Assembly: GCA_024709505.1 (NCBI GenBank)
Contig: JANJWP010000014.1
Coordinates: forward strand, 115,047-179,046
Source: Candidatus Altimarinota bacterium
Lineage (GTDB): Bacteria; Patescibacteriota; Gracilibacteria; BD1-5; UBA2023
DNA: 64,000 nucleotides
Reading direction: 5' to 3'
Translations under genes and position numbers: made by a program
Shown: positions 47,493-56,332 of the stretch, in pieces
Numbering within the stretch: the first letter of the stretch is position 1
How the letters are laid out: each line of letters begins with the position of its first letter
The notes under the pieces: generated by a model
What the model saw: only the letters and a program-made list of their open reading frames with translations
What the model was told of the DNA's origin: nothing
The model's database searches: none

Positions 47493-48607
47493 TGCGGGTC
47501 GTCCAAATCGCCTGCTACCGGTTTAAGAACCATTTCGAGACGGCGGTTCCCCTCTTTGGGCGGACCGCCGTTTCCGGCCCCAACGGCTCGGGAAAGACCA
47601 ATTTTCTCGAAGCCGCCTATTTCGCATTGAACGGCGCCCTACCTCCCGGAAAGCGTGCTACCGAGCTCGCCTCGGGCTTCGAAGGCGCGTTTTTCGTCCG
47701 GGCCAATATCGAAAACGAGTCAGGGCTTTCCTACGAGTTCCGCATTTCTTGCGACGTCCAAAAGAAATCGGTCTCGTTCGCCGTGCAGGGCGAAAACGTT
47801 TCCCGTTCGACCTACCTCGAAAGGCTTCCTTTGAGGGCGATGCTTTTTTCGCCCATCGAAATGAACGTCCTCTATCTCGGTCCTTCGCTCCGCCGGGATT
47901 TTTTGGACGAACCCGTTTCCCTCGCGTTCCCCGAATTTTCCAAACTTAAAAAGGAATACGCCGCCGCGCTCAAAAACCGGAACGTCCTCTTGAAAAAGAT
48001 CGCCGAAGGCGAAGCGAAATCCGAAGACCTTTCGGTTTGGGATCCCCTTTTCGCCGCCAAGGCCGCCGAATATCTCCGTTACCGCCTGAAATTCGTCGAT
48101 TATGTTCTTGCCCGCTCATCGAAACTCGGCGAATTTCTCGACGGAAAGTACGACGTCCGTTTCCGTTATGAAACCAAGACCGACCTCTCCGACATCGAAG
48201 GAAGCGTTTTGGCCTACCTTGCCAAAAACCGTGAACGCGACGTGATGCTCGGCCATACCTACGTCGGCCCTCATCTTGACGATTTTTCCCTTTCGGTCGC
48301 CGTCGCCTCCGGCGAAGTCCGGACGGAGGCCTACCTTTCGAGAGGGGAGAACAAGTCCCTGCTTTTCGCGCTCAAGCTTCTATCCGCCCAATTCCTCGAA
48401 GAAACCGGCGGAAAGCCGCTTTTCCTCCTTTTCGACGATCTTTTTTCGGAACTCGATCCCCATCGAGTCGAAGTCGTGCTCGATTCGGTGCGCCAAAAAG
48501 CCTTTGTGATTGCCGGACAAAAAATCCCAAAAGAAATGGCGGAACGCTTTTCCATGGGGAAATACGAATTTCAAAACGGCCACGATTTTCCTAAAGAGAA
48601 TAATTAA
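47492..48607 (+). CDS. recF: DNA replication and repair protein RecF
   Basis: 371 aa. CYRFKNHFETAVPLFGRTAVSGPNGSGKTNFLEAAYF has the Walker A motif; SRGENKSLLFALKLLSAQFLEETGG is the ABC signature; LLFDDLFSELDPHRVEVVLD is Walker B and D-loop. The family-specific RRDFLDEPVSLAFPEFSKLKKEYAAALKNRN region is present. It loads RecA at gaps with RecOR. It is not next to dnaA/dnaN, so it does not mark an origin here. Start overlaps gatC. Confidence 0.94.
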   Translation: MRVVQIACYRFKNHFETAVPLFGRTAVSGPNGSGKTNFLEAAYFALNGALPPGKRATELASGFEGAFFVRANIENESGLSYEFRISCDVQKKSVSFAVQGENVSRSTYLERLPLRAMLFSPIEMNVLYLGPSLRRDFLDEPVSLAFPEFSKLKKEYAAALKNRNVLLKKIAEGEAKSEDLSVWDPLFAAKAAEYLRYRLKFVDYVLARSSKLGEFLDGKYDVRFRYETKTDLSDIEGSVLAYLAKNRERDVMLGHTYVGPHLDDFSLSVAVASGEVRTEAYLSRGENKSLLFALKLLSAQFLEETGGKPLFLLFDDLFSELDPHRVEVVLDSVRQKAFVIAGQKIPKEMAERFSMGKYEFQNGHDFPKENN

Positions 48608-48717
48608 AAATAAAATAGTTGCATTGTAAAGCATAATCCGTTTTCAAAGGCGGGTTTTTCTGATAATATAGGGAAGTATAGCATAAAAAATCCCTTAACT
48701 CCTTTCGGGCCAACCTT

Positions 48718-50430
48718 ATGAAACGACTTCTCGCCGCTTTTCTCTCCGTCGCGTTCTTCTTTCCCCATCAGGCCGTATTTGCCGCTGGAAAAATCGCGAA
48801 ATTCTCACTCACCGTCAACCAATCCGCCAAGGTCGGCGAAGCGCTTGACCTTACCGTGAAGGCTCTCGATAAGGACGGTGCCGTCGTTGCCGACTATGCC
48901 GGAACCGTCTACGTTACCGTCGATAACGATTCCAAAGCCACCATCCCGTATGCCGAAGGCTACACCTTCGTTTCCGCCGATCAAGGATCCAAAACCTTCT
49001 CCAAGGGCCTCGCGTTTTCCAAGGCTGGAAACATGACCGTTTCGGTCATCGACATCGACGACGACAAGGTTGAAGGCGTTGCCAAGGTTAACGTCACCGA
49101 GGGTGACTCCGGACCGGGCGTAACCGGATCGGAGTCGGTTGCCATTACTACGCCCGAAGCGGGCGGAACCGTTTCCGGAACCGAAACCGACATCGTTGGA
49201 ACTTCCAAGAAAAATTCCAAGTTCCAGGTGTTTCTCAACGGAGAAAAATCGGGCGAAGGCCAGACCGACGACAAGGGAGCCATCCTCTACAAGCTCAAGG
49301 GCATCGACCAAGAACAAAACGTTCTCGAAGTGAAGGTTCTCGACGGTTCCGACAAAGAAATCGGAACTTCCGGAAAGATTTCGTTCTCGGTAGCCGCTTC
49401 CGAAGGTCCGGCGTTCAAGTCCGTCACCATTAAGGAAGGAAAAACCGTAAAAGCCGGAACCGTTCTTAACGTCACCATCGCGGCCGATCCGAAGCTCAAG
49501 GAAGTTTCGGTTTCCTTTGGCGACAGCATCGAAGTTTTTAAGGAGCAGGCCTCCGGAGTCACCGCCGGAAACGTCACCGTAGGTTCGACGGGCGAGGGGA
49601 TATATGTTGGAACCGTCGTCGCGCCGATGACCCCGGGCGAATATCCGCTCGACGTCACGCTTGCCAACGACATGGGAAAAAAGACCGTCAAGACCGCCGC
49701 CGAAACCGTTACCGTTACCGAACTCCCGAAGCCGGCGTTCGAAAACGTCAAGGTCGAAACCTCCGAAACCCGCGCAACCTTCACTTTCTCGGTCGTAAAC
49801 GAACCGGAATCGGTTTCCAAGTTCAAGTTCTCCTACGGGACTGATTCCGGAGCCCTTTCGGAAGAATCGGTCACCTTCGAAAAAGCGAAGATCGTCCTCT
49901 CCGGTTCTGGAACTTCCGCTTCGGGCGCCACCTATAAGTGGTACGTCGATAATCTCGAACCCGGAAAATACTTCTTCAAGATCGCCGGACTCGATATCGC
50001 GGGGTCTCCGGTGACCGGAGTCGAATCCGACCTTCTCGAAGCTGAAATCAGCCTCAATGCCGCCGGCAAGTGTTCCATCGCCAACGTTTCGGGCCTCAAG
50101 GTCGCAACCACCGAAGATCAAAGCGTCCTCTCTTGGGATTCCATCCCCGAAGCATTGAGCTACAACGTTTACAAAAAAGACACCTCCGGATCTTACGGTC
50201 TCATTGAGAACGTAAAAGTTACTTCCTACACCATCCATTTGGCGAAGGACAGCGTTAAATTCGAGGATTTCGCCGTAAAGGCCGTCTGTTCCGACGCCGT
50301 TACCGAATCGGCTGACTATGCCGAAGCCACCAAGGTCCAAACCGGTCCGGCCCAAGTCATCGCGCTCCTTTCCCTCGCGCTCGGAATCGGATTCTTCATT
50401 ACCCGCCGCCGCTTCGGTTTCGGTTCGTAA
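48718..50430 (+). CDS. large secreted Ig-like surface protein with C-terminal anchor
   Basis: 570 aa, no UGA. Signal peptide (LLAAFLSVAFFFPHQAVFAA), then repeated beta-sandwich domains: GEALDLTVKALDKDGAVVADYAGTVYV (residues ~40-150), a PEAGGTVSGTETDIVGTS domain with a bacterial Ig pattern, two more Ig-like units and a fibronectin-III-like unit (VSGLKVATTEDQSVLSWDSIPEALSYNVYK). It ends with a transmembrane helix and basic tail (VIALLSLALGIGFFITRRRFGFGS). It is probably an abundant envelope or S-layer-like protein. A TGATAATAT extended -10 box lies ~50 nt upstream. Confidence 0.8.
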   Translation: MKRLLAAFLSVAFFFPHQAVFAAGKIAKFSLTVNQSAKVGEALDLTVKALDKDGAVVADYAGTVYVTVDNDSKATIPYAEGYTFVSADQGSKTFSKGLAFSKAGNMTVSVIDIDDDKVEGVAKVNVTEGDSGPGVTGSESVAITTPEAGGTVSGTETDIVGTSKKNSKFQVFLNGEKSGEGQTDDKGAILYKLKGIDQEQNVLEVKVLDGSDKEIGTSGKISFSVAASEGPAFKSVTIKEGKTVKAGTVLNVTIAADPKLKEVSVSFGDSIEVFKEQASGVTAGNVTVGSTGEGIYVGTVVAPMTPGEYPLDVTLANDMGKKTVKTAAETVTVTELPKPAFENVKVETSETRATFTFSVVNEPESVSKFKFSYGTDSGALSEESVTFEKAKIVLSGSGTSASGATYKWYVDNLEPGKYFFKIAGLDIAGSPVTGVESDLLEAEISLNAAGKCSIANVSGLKVATTEDQSVLSWDSIPEALSYNVYKKDTSGSYGLIENVKVTSYTIHLAKDSVKFEDFAVKAVCSDAVTESADYAEATKVQTGPAQVIALLSLALGIGFFITRRRFGFGS

Positions 50431-50445
50431 TTTCCTGGGAAGACC

Positions 50446-50487
50446 AAATCCCCGCCGCCCCTAACGGGAGCGCCCGGGGATTTTTTT
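50446..50487 (+). terminator. terminator after the surface protein
   Basis: AAATCCCC(GC-rich inner stem)GGGGATTTTTTT, ending in seven Ts. Confidence 0.8.
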
Positions 50488-50621
50488 CGCCTTGCGGAAA
50501 TCGGATTTGACACCCTCGGGGGATTCCATACAATGCGCGTACTTTTATGAGGCGCCCCCGGGACTTTGCGTCTATTATTCCGGGCGTTTCTCAATTTGTA
50601 CCTTTTATCATCCGTTCCGGA

Positions 50622-51032
50622 ATGCCTACGACGAAATCCGCGAAAAAGGCCCTCGCTCAGAGCGAAAAGAAGCGCTCCCGCAACCGCCATTTTTCCGAAC
50701 TTTACAAGGAGTCCGTAAAGAAGCTTGAACGTGCCGTCGCCGTAAAATCCGGCGATTTCGCAGAACTTCTTTCCGAAGTTTACTCCCGCATCGATACGCT
50801 TGCGAAGAAGAACATCATCCATTCGAACAACGCGGCCCGAAAGAAATCGGCGTTCGCTAAGCTCGTAAAATCGGTTCCGGGCGGCGACGCTCCGGCAGCC
50901 AAGAAGGCGAAAACCGAGAAGGCTCCGGCAGCCAAGAAGGCTCCGGCAGCAAAAAAAGCAGCCGCTCCCAAGGCCGAGAAGGCTCCGGCAGCCAAGAAGG
51001 CTCCGGCGAAAAAGGCCGCTTCCAAGGAATAA
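50622..51032 (+). CDS. rpsT: 30S ribosomal protein S20 with Ala/Pro/Lys-rich tail
   Basis: 136 aa from the ATG at 50622. TTKSAKKALAQSEKKRSRNRHFSELYKESVKKLERAV ... ARKKSAFAKLVKS is S20. It then carries a ~45-residue tail of APAAKKA-type repeats, like histone H1 or nucleoid proteins; usual S20 is ~88 aa. The tail's DNA is a short tandem repeat (GCTCCGGCAGCCAAGAAG) that may vary in copy number. Its TAA overlaps the infC ATG. Confidence 0.93.
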   Translation: MPTTKSAKKALAQSEKKRSRNRHFSELYKESVKKLERAVAVKSGDFAELLSEVYSRIDTLAKKNIIHSNNAARKKSAFAKLVKSVPGGDAPAAKKAKTEKAPAAKKAPAAKKAAAPKAEKAPAAKKAPAKKAASKE

Positions 51033-51565
51033 TGCGGATGTCCAAACCGGTTTCCAAAGAGAAACAGCGGAGGATTAACTCCGACATCGTCGCGAGCCGC
51101 CTTCAAGTCATTTCCGAAGAAGGCGAACCGCTCGGAATCCTTTCCCTTTCGGAGGCTTTGGCCCTCGCCGAAGAAAAAGAACTCGACTTGGTCGAGATGG
51201 GAATGAAAGACGACGTGGTCATGGCAAAAATCATGGACTACGGCAAGTTTCTCTTCAAACAGCAAAAGACGCAGGCGCAGGCCCGAAGCAATTCGAAAAA
51301 GGCCGACGTCAAAACCCTGAAGCTCACCTATAAGATCGGCGATCACGACGTTGACATCCGTCGCGCACAGGCGCTCAAGTTCGGTGCCGCGGGACATCCC
51401 CTGAAAATCGAACTCCGCCTCCGCGGTCGTGAAAACCACTACGAAGCGCTCGCCATGGATAAAATGAAGGAATTCATGAACTCCATTGCCGAGGCGTACA
51501 AGCTGGACGGAAAGATTACCCGAGCGGGAAACACCCTTTCCATTCTCCTCTACCCGAAAAAATAG
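51032..51565 (+). CDS. infC: translation initiation factor IF-3
   Basis: 177 aa. RRINSDIVASRLQVISEEGEPLGILSLSEALALAEEKELDLVEM, then VMAKIMDYGKFLFKQQK, and the C-terminal domain KTLKLTYKIGDHDVDIRRAQALKFGAAGHPLKIELRLRGRE are all standard IF-3. The N-terminal domain lacks the usual 'R.NE.I...VRLI' Arg pattern only slightly (RINSDI). Start at 51032 overlaps the rpsT stop (TAATG); 51038 is possible. First of the classic infC-rpmI-rplT trio. Confidence 0.95.
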   Translation: MRMSKPVSKEKQRRINSDIVASRLQVISEEGEPLGILSLSEALALAEEKELDLVEMGMKDDVVMAKIMDYGKFLFKQQKTQAQARSNSKKADVKTLKLTYKIGDHDVDIRRAQALKFGAAGHPLKIELRLRGRENHYEALAMDKMKEFMNSIAEAYKLDGKITRAGNTLSILLYPKK

Positions 51566-51592
51566 CTTACCCAATCCAAAACCTTCGAGAAT

Positions 51593-51787
51593 ATGAAGTG
51601 CAAGACCCATTCCAGCGCCAAGAAGCGCGTCAAAATCACGGGCTCCGGAAAGTTCATGCTTCCGAAATCCTGCAAGCGCCACCTTCTCGCCAACAAGTCG
51701 AAAAAAGCCAAGGGCCGCAACAAGTACGGCGTCGAAGCTTCTTCGGCAAACGCCACCGCTCTCAAGCGTTGCCTTCCGTTCGCATAA
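51593..51787 (+). CDS. rpmI: 50S ribosomal protein L35
   Basis: 64 aa. KCKTHSSAKKRVKITGSGKFMLPKSCKRHLLANKSKKAKGRNK is L35 (K.KT...AKKR.K.T..GK......K.H.L..K..K..R). Between infC and rplT, as in most bacteria. Confidence 0.94.
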   Translation: MKCKTHSSAKKRVKITGSGKFMLPKSCKRHLLANKSKKAKGRNKYGVEASSANATALKRCLPFA

Positions 51788-51822
51788 TCGAGAACGAGTT
51801 ACCTATCTAATTTCAGCGTACT

Positions 51823-52167
51823 ATGACTCGCGTAAAACGTGGTCTTGCCACCCATAAGCGCCATAAGAAACTCATCGCTCTCGCGAAGGGATATCGTTTG
51901 ATGAATGGAAACGTTTTTTCCCGCGTAAAGAACGCCCTTGCCAAGGCGGGAACGAATGCTTACATCCATCGCCGCACTAAGAAGCGCGATTTCCGCGCCC
52001 TTTGGATCGTCCGTTTGAATTCGGCGCTCCGCCCACTCGGACTTTCTTACAGCGCGTTCATCAACCTCGCCTACAAGAAGCGCATGGAAATCGACCGCAA
52101 GAACCTTTCCAATCTTGCCATCAGCCATCCGCAGGTGTTTGCCAAGGTCGTTGAATCAGTAAAATAG
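51823..52167 (+). CDS. rplT: 50S ribosomal protein L20
   Basis: 114 aa. TRVKRGLATHKRHKKLIALAKGYRLMNGNVFSRVKNALAKAGTNAYIHRRTKKRDFRALWIVRLNSALRPLGLSYSAFI is L20 throughout. It binds 23S rRNA early in assembly and in many bacteria represses the infC operon; no L20-binding leader is evident here. A terminator follows. Confidence 0.96.
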   Translation: MTRVKRGLATHKRHKKLIALAKGYRLMNGNVFSRVKNALAKAGTNAYIHRRTKKRDFRALWIVRLNSALRPLGLSYSAFINLAYKKRMEIDRKNLSNLAISHPQVFAKVVESVK

Positions 52168-52177
52168 GCTTCAATAA

Positions 52178-52209
52178 AAGAAGGCCCCGCATGAAGCGGG
52201 GCTTTTTTA
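52178..52209 (+). terminator. terminator after rplT
   Basis: GGCCCCGC-ATGAA-GCGGGGC followed by TTTTTTA. Confidence 0.88.
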
Positions 52210-52222
52210 TTGGAACGCCCCC

Positions 52223-52567
52223 CTACGTTCCTTCGGGTTTTTCACAGGGCATTACAGATACCGAAGGCGGTTCCGCATACCAGGACTGGGCATTTGCCCG
52301 CTTATAGGTTTGTACCGTCGCGACGCAGGCGCCGTTTCGGATTTCGGTGTGGATGCGTTGGCGAATCGTACCGGCTCCGGAAGAAACGTCCACGGTGGTG
52401 GCGATGATGTTTTCGCTCGCTTCTTGAAGCGCGGCCATTCGTCCGTTCGAGTAGGCATTGCCAGAGACCAGTATCCCGGTCCAAACGCCGATGACGGCCA
52501 AAGCGTACAAGGGCGACCACTTCTTCAGATGCCGTTCCGCACAGGTGGGTTCGGTTGCGATAAGCAT
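52223..52567 (-). CDS. single-pass membrane protein, unknown
   Basis: 114 aa. One transmembrane helix (SPLYALAVIGVWTGILVSG, residues ~19-37) and an exported C-terminal domain with a probable disulfide (GACVATVQTYK ... VMPCEK). An AAAGGAAG Shine-Dalgarno-like stretch precedes the ATG. It is downstream of another small membrane gene (24 nt) and shares its promoter. No family recognised. Confidence 0.6.
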   Translation of the reverse strand: MLIATEPTCAERHLKKWSPLYALAVIGVWTGILVSGNAYSNGRMAALQEASENIIATTVDVSSGAGTIRQRIHTEIRNGACVATVQTYKRANAQSWYAEPPSVSVMPCEKPEGT

Positions 52568-52591
52568 GGAACTTCCTTTCGTAAAAAATTT

Positions 52592-52786
52592 TTATTTCGG
52601 CCAAAAGGCAATCGCCGTACCGACGAGAACCACCGCTGCGGCAAATGCCAGTATCGGCATGCCAATGACTCGGTCAATCGCTTTAGAATGGGCAAGTTCT
52701 TCTTCTTTCCATGCCCGATGCCGTTCGAGCGTTTCCTTTCGTCTTTCCCGTCGGGCTTTGTCCGTACTGGGCGGAACAGTTCGCAT
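52592..52786 (-). CDS. small basic membrane protein, unknown
   Basis: 64 aa. A highly charged cytoplasmic half (DKARRERRKETLERHRAWKEEELAHSKAID) followed by one transmembrane helix (MPILAFAAAVVLVGTAIAF). It has the clearest Shine-Dalgarno in the window (GGAGG, 9 nt before the ATG) and a promoter at 52824-52851. No homologue recognised. Confidence 0.62.
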   Translation of the reverse strand: MRTVPPSTDKARRERRKETLERHRAWKEEELAHSKAIDRVIGMPILAFAAAVVLVGTAIAFWPK

Positions 52787-52823
52787 TTTTATTTCCTCCG
52801 AATAGAATGTCGGTGTGAAAAAA

Positions 52824-52851
52824 ATACTACGAAACTAAACGAAATTGTCAA
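52824..52851 (-). promoter_or_regulatory. promoter of the two small membrane genes
   Basis: Minus-strand TTGACA (52846-52851), 16-nt spacer, TAGTAT (52824-52829). It overlaps the divergent yidD start, so expression of the two units may interfere. Confidence 0.65.
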
Positions 52852-53120
52852 TATTTGCCCGTGCTGCCGTCGCTTCCATCCGCTTTTACCAGCGGTATTT
52901 TTCTCCCGACCACTCGCTTTGGGCGAAGGCCATGAATCGTCCGCCCTATTGCAAACATATTCCGTCTTGCAGTGAATACGCGGTCGAAGCGTTCCAAAAA
53001 AAGGGGTTCTTCGTCGGTTTGGGAAAATCAGTTTGGCGGGTATTCCGGTGCAATCCTTATTCGAAGGGAGGGTACGATCCAGTGGATACGCTCAAATCAC
53101 CCTTTTTCAAAGAAAGGTAA
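52845..53120 (+). CDS. yidD: membrane protein insertion efficiency factor YidD
   Basis: 91 aa. IRFYQRYFSPDHSLWAKAMNRPPYCKHIPSCSEYAVEAFQKKG ... RVFRCNPYSKGGYDPVD is the YidD signature (S..K...Y.PSCSEY...A...HG ... R.LRC.P...GGYDPV). It assists YidC. The only in-frame start ahead of the motif is TTG at 52845; no ATG or GTG exists, so this start is used. Its usual neighbours rnpA and yidC are 35 kb away. Confidence 0.92.
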   Translation: MSIFARAAVASIRFYQRYFSPDHSLWAKAMNRPPYCKHIPSCSEYAVEAFQKKGFFVGLGKSVWRVFRCNPYSKGGYDPVDTLKSPFFKER

Positions 53121-53133
53121 TTTAGACGTGATT

Positions 53134-55047
53134 TTATTGGAGGGCGCAGCGAAAACCGACGACCCGATACGAAGAAGTTGTTCCCCAATCTAAGTGTTTT
53201 GCAAAAATTCCGGCGTAGTCGCCGCTATTGCCACCGTATCCGCGAAGCAGCACGCGGTTGGAACCTCCGGTCGGATACGAATGGATGCGTCCGATTCCGT
53301 TTGAGGCGTTCATGTTCGCGGTCGCGGGACCGTATCCCGCGTAGGAATACGGGGCGCTGAAGGAACAGGTTCCCCCGGCCGCGCCGTCGGTGCCGGAAAA
53401 CGAGTACCAGTTGTCGGATCATGCACAAACTTGTCCGGCCATGGTACCATAGCCCGTTCCGTCCAAGGTGTTCGCCCCGTTGACGTGTTCCCAAACGTTT
53501 CCGGCGAGGTCCCAGACGATTTCCCCGTTGGTGAGTTTGAGTTGGCGTTTGTCGGCGCAGCTCGAACGGCTGGACGAGAGCGCGGCGTTGTCCGCGGAAG
53601 CCGCGGCGACATGGTCGGTTCCGGCGCCGTCGCATCCGAGCGAATCAAATTCCAAACCGTTGTTTCCCCGGAACATCCCGCCCGACCCCACCGATCCTCC
53701 CGACCAGTTCGCCGCGACCGATTCGGCGTTGCGGGCGACGGTCATCCATTCGTCGTTGGTCACGAGGTGGTAGCCGCTTCAAAGGGAGGCGCATGCGGCG
53801 ATGGCCTGGCTTTGGGTGAGGTCGGCGACGGGGGTTCATTCCGCTGTGCTCGCGTATGCGGCCCCCGCGGCGTATTTCCAGGTTTTCCACCCGTCCCCGG
53901 AAGGTTCCGAATCGCAGGCGATGCCCGGAAGTCCGCCGCACTGCCCCGGACTTTCGGACGTGTCCGCGAACTTCATCTCGTACTTCGCGAGGCAGAAATC
54001 CCCGGCAGCGGTCGGGAAGTCCGGGTTTCCCGGAACCCGGACGAAGCCCGCCGGGCAAACCCAGCCGCACGACGCGTCCGCGAACGTTCCGGAGAGGGTT
54101 CCGTCCGAACACGTCCGGGTTTCCGAAGCGCATGAGGAGTCGGGGTAGGTCGCTGCCCGGTATGCCGTGGCGGAATCCCCGTGCGCGAGCGTCCCGCCCC
54201 ACGGGAGGGCGCAGGAAGCCGGGGCCGGAATTCCGGAATCCCCTCCGTCCCCGGATCCTTCCGACGCCGAAACCGTTGACGAATCCGCGAGGGCTTCGGC
54301 CGGTCCGGCGTCCGGGTTGCGGACGAGTCCCGCGGCGGCGGGCTTGCCGTTGGATTCCGATGCGGCGAAGTCGGCGGCGGAAGGCGCCGGGAAATTCCCG
54401 AAAACGACCGCGGTTCCGGCGTCCGGAAGGATGCCGGCCACCTGGAAGAACGCCGCGGTACGGACGCGTCCGTTCGCGGAAGCCGTCGGGACGTCGGCGG
54501 CCCCGGCGGAAAGCGCGGTCCTGTCGAAGGCGGCGAGGGCTTCCGGAAGGAAGGGCGCGAAGGCGGCGGCCAAGCGGGAGTCCGCGGAAATTCCGGAAAC
54601 GCGGAACTTCCCGCCGTCGAGTTTGAGCCGGTCCCACCGAGGTTGTCCGGCGGTGTAGTTCGAATCCGCCGGGGCTTCCCCGACGTTCCCTCCCGTGAGG
54701 GCGACGGGGGTTCCATCGACGTAGAGGTACGCTCCGGAGAGGGCGTAGTCGGCGTCGTGGGAAACGTAGTAGCGGGGCGAGTTGCCCGTGAGGGCGGATT
54801 CGTTCGCGATCGCCGAATGCGCCGCGCGGACGTTGGCCTTCGCGCGGGCGTCGCGGGCGTCGGAAGAGTATCCGGAGAGCGCGAGGAATCCTATCGTGGC
54901 GAGAACCGCCAAAATCGTTATCACGACGACGAGTTCGGCGAGGGTGAATCCCGAGAGTTTCTTCGACGCCGCCTTGCGGAGCGTGCGGGAGACCCGGGAG
55001 GAGACGGAATCGGAAACGGCGGACAAACCCGTTTTTCGCGAAGCCAT
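53134..55047 (-). CDS. type IV pilin-headed protein with FGE-sulfatase (SUMF1-type) domain
   Basis: 637 aa joined across three UGA codons. After ~30 residues comes the prepilin segment SGFTLAELVVVITILAVLATIGFLALSGYSSDARDA. The next ~280 residues match the head of the RCC1 pilin at 10.2 kb. From ~335 onward there is an FGE-sulfatase/C-type-lectin fold: GFVRVPGNPDFP, DFCLAKYEMKF, SL-G-SGYHLVTNDEWMTVARN, IVWDLAGNVWEHVNG, GGSNRVLLRGYG and a terminal YRVVGFRCA. The catalytic cysteines of true FGE are not evident, so a binding role is likelier. Very GC-rich coding sequence. Converges with yidD, 13 nt apart. Confidence 0.85.
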
Positions 55048-55072
55048 GGCGGAGAAAGTGGAATGATTAAAA

Positions 55073-55531
55073 TTACGTCGAACATTTTAGCCGATTTCTG
55101 GGAAAGAGAAATAAAAAAATCCCCCGCAAGAGCGGGGGTGGATGTCGGGCGGTTCGATCGAATCAAAACCGTTCGAGCAGGGCGCGGAGAGTCCGTTCTT
55201 CCGACATTTCCACGCAATCGGGAAAGACGAGAAGTACGGCTTGTTGAAGGCACTCGGATTTGGAGGTTGCATGGTAGAGGGCGTTTTTGGAGAATTCCCC
55301 CCATCCTCCTTCGTGAACGTCGCGCTCGAGAATCTTGAGAAAGCCCTTGAGACGGTCGGTTCCTCCAAGGGAAACCGCTTCGCCGATCCAGCTCTGATTG
55401 CAATCGAGAAGCGTTTTCGCGCGTTCGAGCGCCCGGATTGCCTCCGTATAACGGCGGAATCGCGGAACGTCGATGGACGCCTTCGACAGTAGGGAATAAT
55501 TGAGGTGGGAATCCGGAAAAATTCGGCTCAT
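55073..55531 (-). CDS. small helical protein, unknown (3' end uncertain)
   Basis: 152 aa under code 25. Start MSRIFPDSH at 55531 with GGAGTG upstream; the longer track start at 55639 is less likely. Helical (RFRRYTEAIRALERAKTLLDCN, TDRLKGFLKILERDVHEGG, KSECLQQAVLLVFPDCVEMSEERTLRALLERF), possibly a repeat-type helical fold. A UGA at 55163 sits where the folded part seems to end. Reading it as Gly extends the protein 30 codons through the terminator hairpin below to TAA at 55073. No family recognised. Confidence 0.55.
55113..55139 (-). terminator. hairpin with T-run inside the nominal 3' end of the helical gene
   Basis: CCCCCGC-AAGA-GCGGGGG followed by ATTTTTTTAT on the minus strand, a textbook terminator located before the code-25 stop codon. 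Confidence 0.7.
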
Positions 55532-55706
55532 GAAACACTCCTTCCTTTTTTGTCGGTTTGGTTTTGGTCGCTCCAATATGCCGAACGTCGGACATTTGTC
55601 AATCCGAGAATTTCGTTTTCGCACGAGGATTGACCGCATCGAAGTTCCACTTTTCGTTTTCGCGTCCGCGCGTATACTTTTCGCGTAGAAATTTTCCTAA
55701 AAAACC

Positions 55707-56321
55707 ATGTTGCTCGAAACCCTGCAATCCGCTGACGTGGCGGCGCTTAATGCGCTGCGTTCCCTGATTGACCCCAATTCCGGGTGGCAAGTCGCGCTCG
55801 TCCGTTTCTTTTCCGACGTCGAAGTGCTCGTAACCGCCATTTTGCTTGTGGTCCTTTGGCTTGACGCGCGTTTTCGAAAGGGGAATGACGAAGGGCGCAA
55901 AAAGGACGCCCTCGCATTTTTTTACGCCGTCATGGCCGCGTTCGCGCTGTATTGGATTTTGAATTTTGGCCTTCCGGCTCGTCCGCGTCCGGAATCGGTT
56001 TCGGCACTCCGCCCTCTCATCGACCATTTGCCCGATAATTCGTTCCCGTCTGGACACGGCATTTTTGCGGGCGCTTCTTTCATGGCGGCGCATCTCCTGT
56101 TTCAAGACAAGGCTTTGGCCTACGGCCTTCTTAGCCTTGGAATCCCCATGCTTTTAGCGAGGGTCCTTGCGGGCGTGCACTATCCGGGGGACGTAATTTT
56201 CGGTTTTTTCTTGGGAGCCATCCTCGTAAAATGCCTTCTTCCGCGAATCAATTCGTCCCGCTCCCGCCGTTCGCCGGCATATGTGATTCCGCTGCGAATA
56301 GCCTCGTTTTTCCGCCTGTAA
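55707..56321 (+). CDS. PAP2-family membrane phosphatase
   Basis: 204 aa, 5-6 membrane helices. Signature residues: LPARPRPES (motif 1), DNSFPSGHGIFAGASFMAA (motif 2, PSGH) and RVLAGVHYPGDVIFGFFLG (motif 3, R...H...D). This family includes undecaprenyl-diphosphate and phosphatidic-acid phosphatases; a role in lipid-carrier recycling is likely. A TATACT box lies ~30 nt before the ATG. Followed 11 nt later by the peroxiredoxin. Confidence 0.9.
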   Translation: MLLETLQSADVAALNALRSLIDPNSGWQVALVRFFSDVEVLVTAILLVVLWLDARFRKGNDEGRKKDALAFFYAVMAAFALYWILNFGLPARPRPESVSALRPLIDHLPDNSFPSGHGIFAGASFMAAHLLFQDKALAYGLLSLGIPMLLARVLAGVHYPGDVIFGFFLGAILVKCLLPRINSSRSRRSPAYVIPLRIASFFRL

Positions 56322-56332
56322 TTTCGTTTTCC

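Noticed and set aside
48805-50355. 516-aa minus-strand ORF
   Set aside because: Antisense of the Ig-like surface protein; Gly/Phe/Arg-rich shadow.
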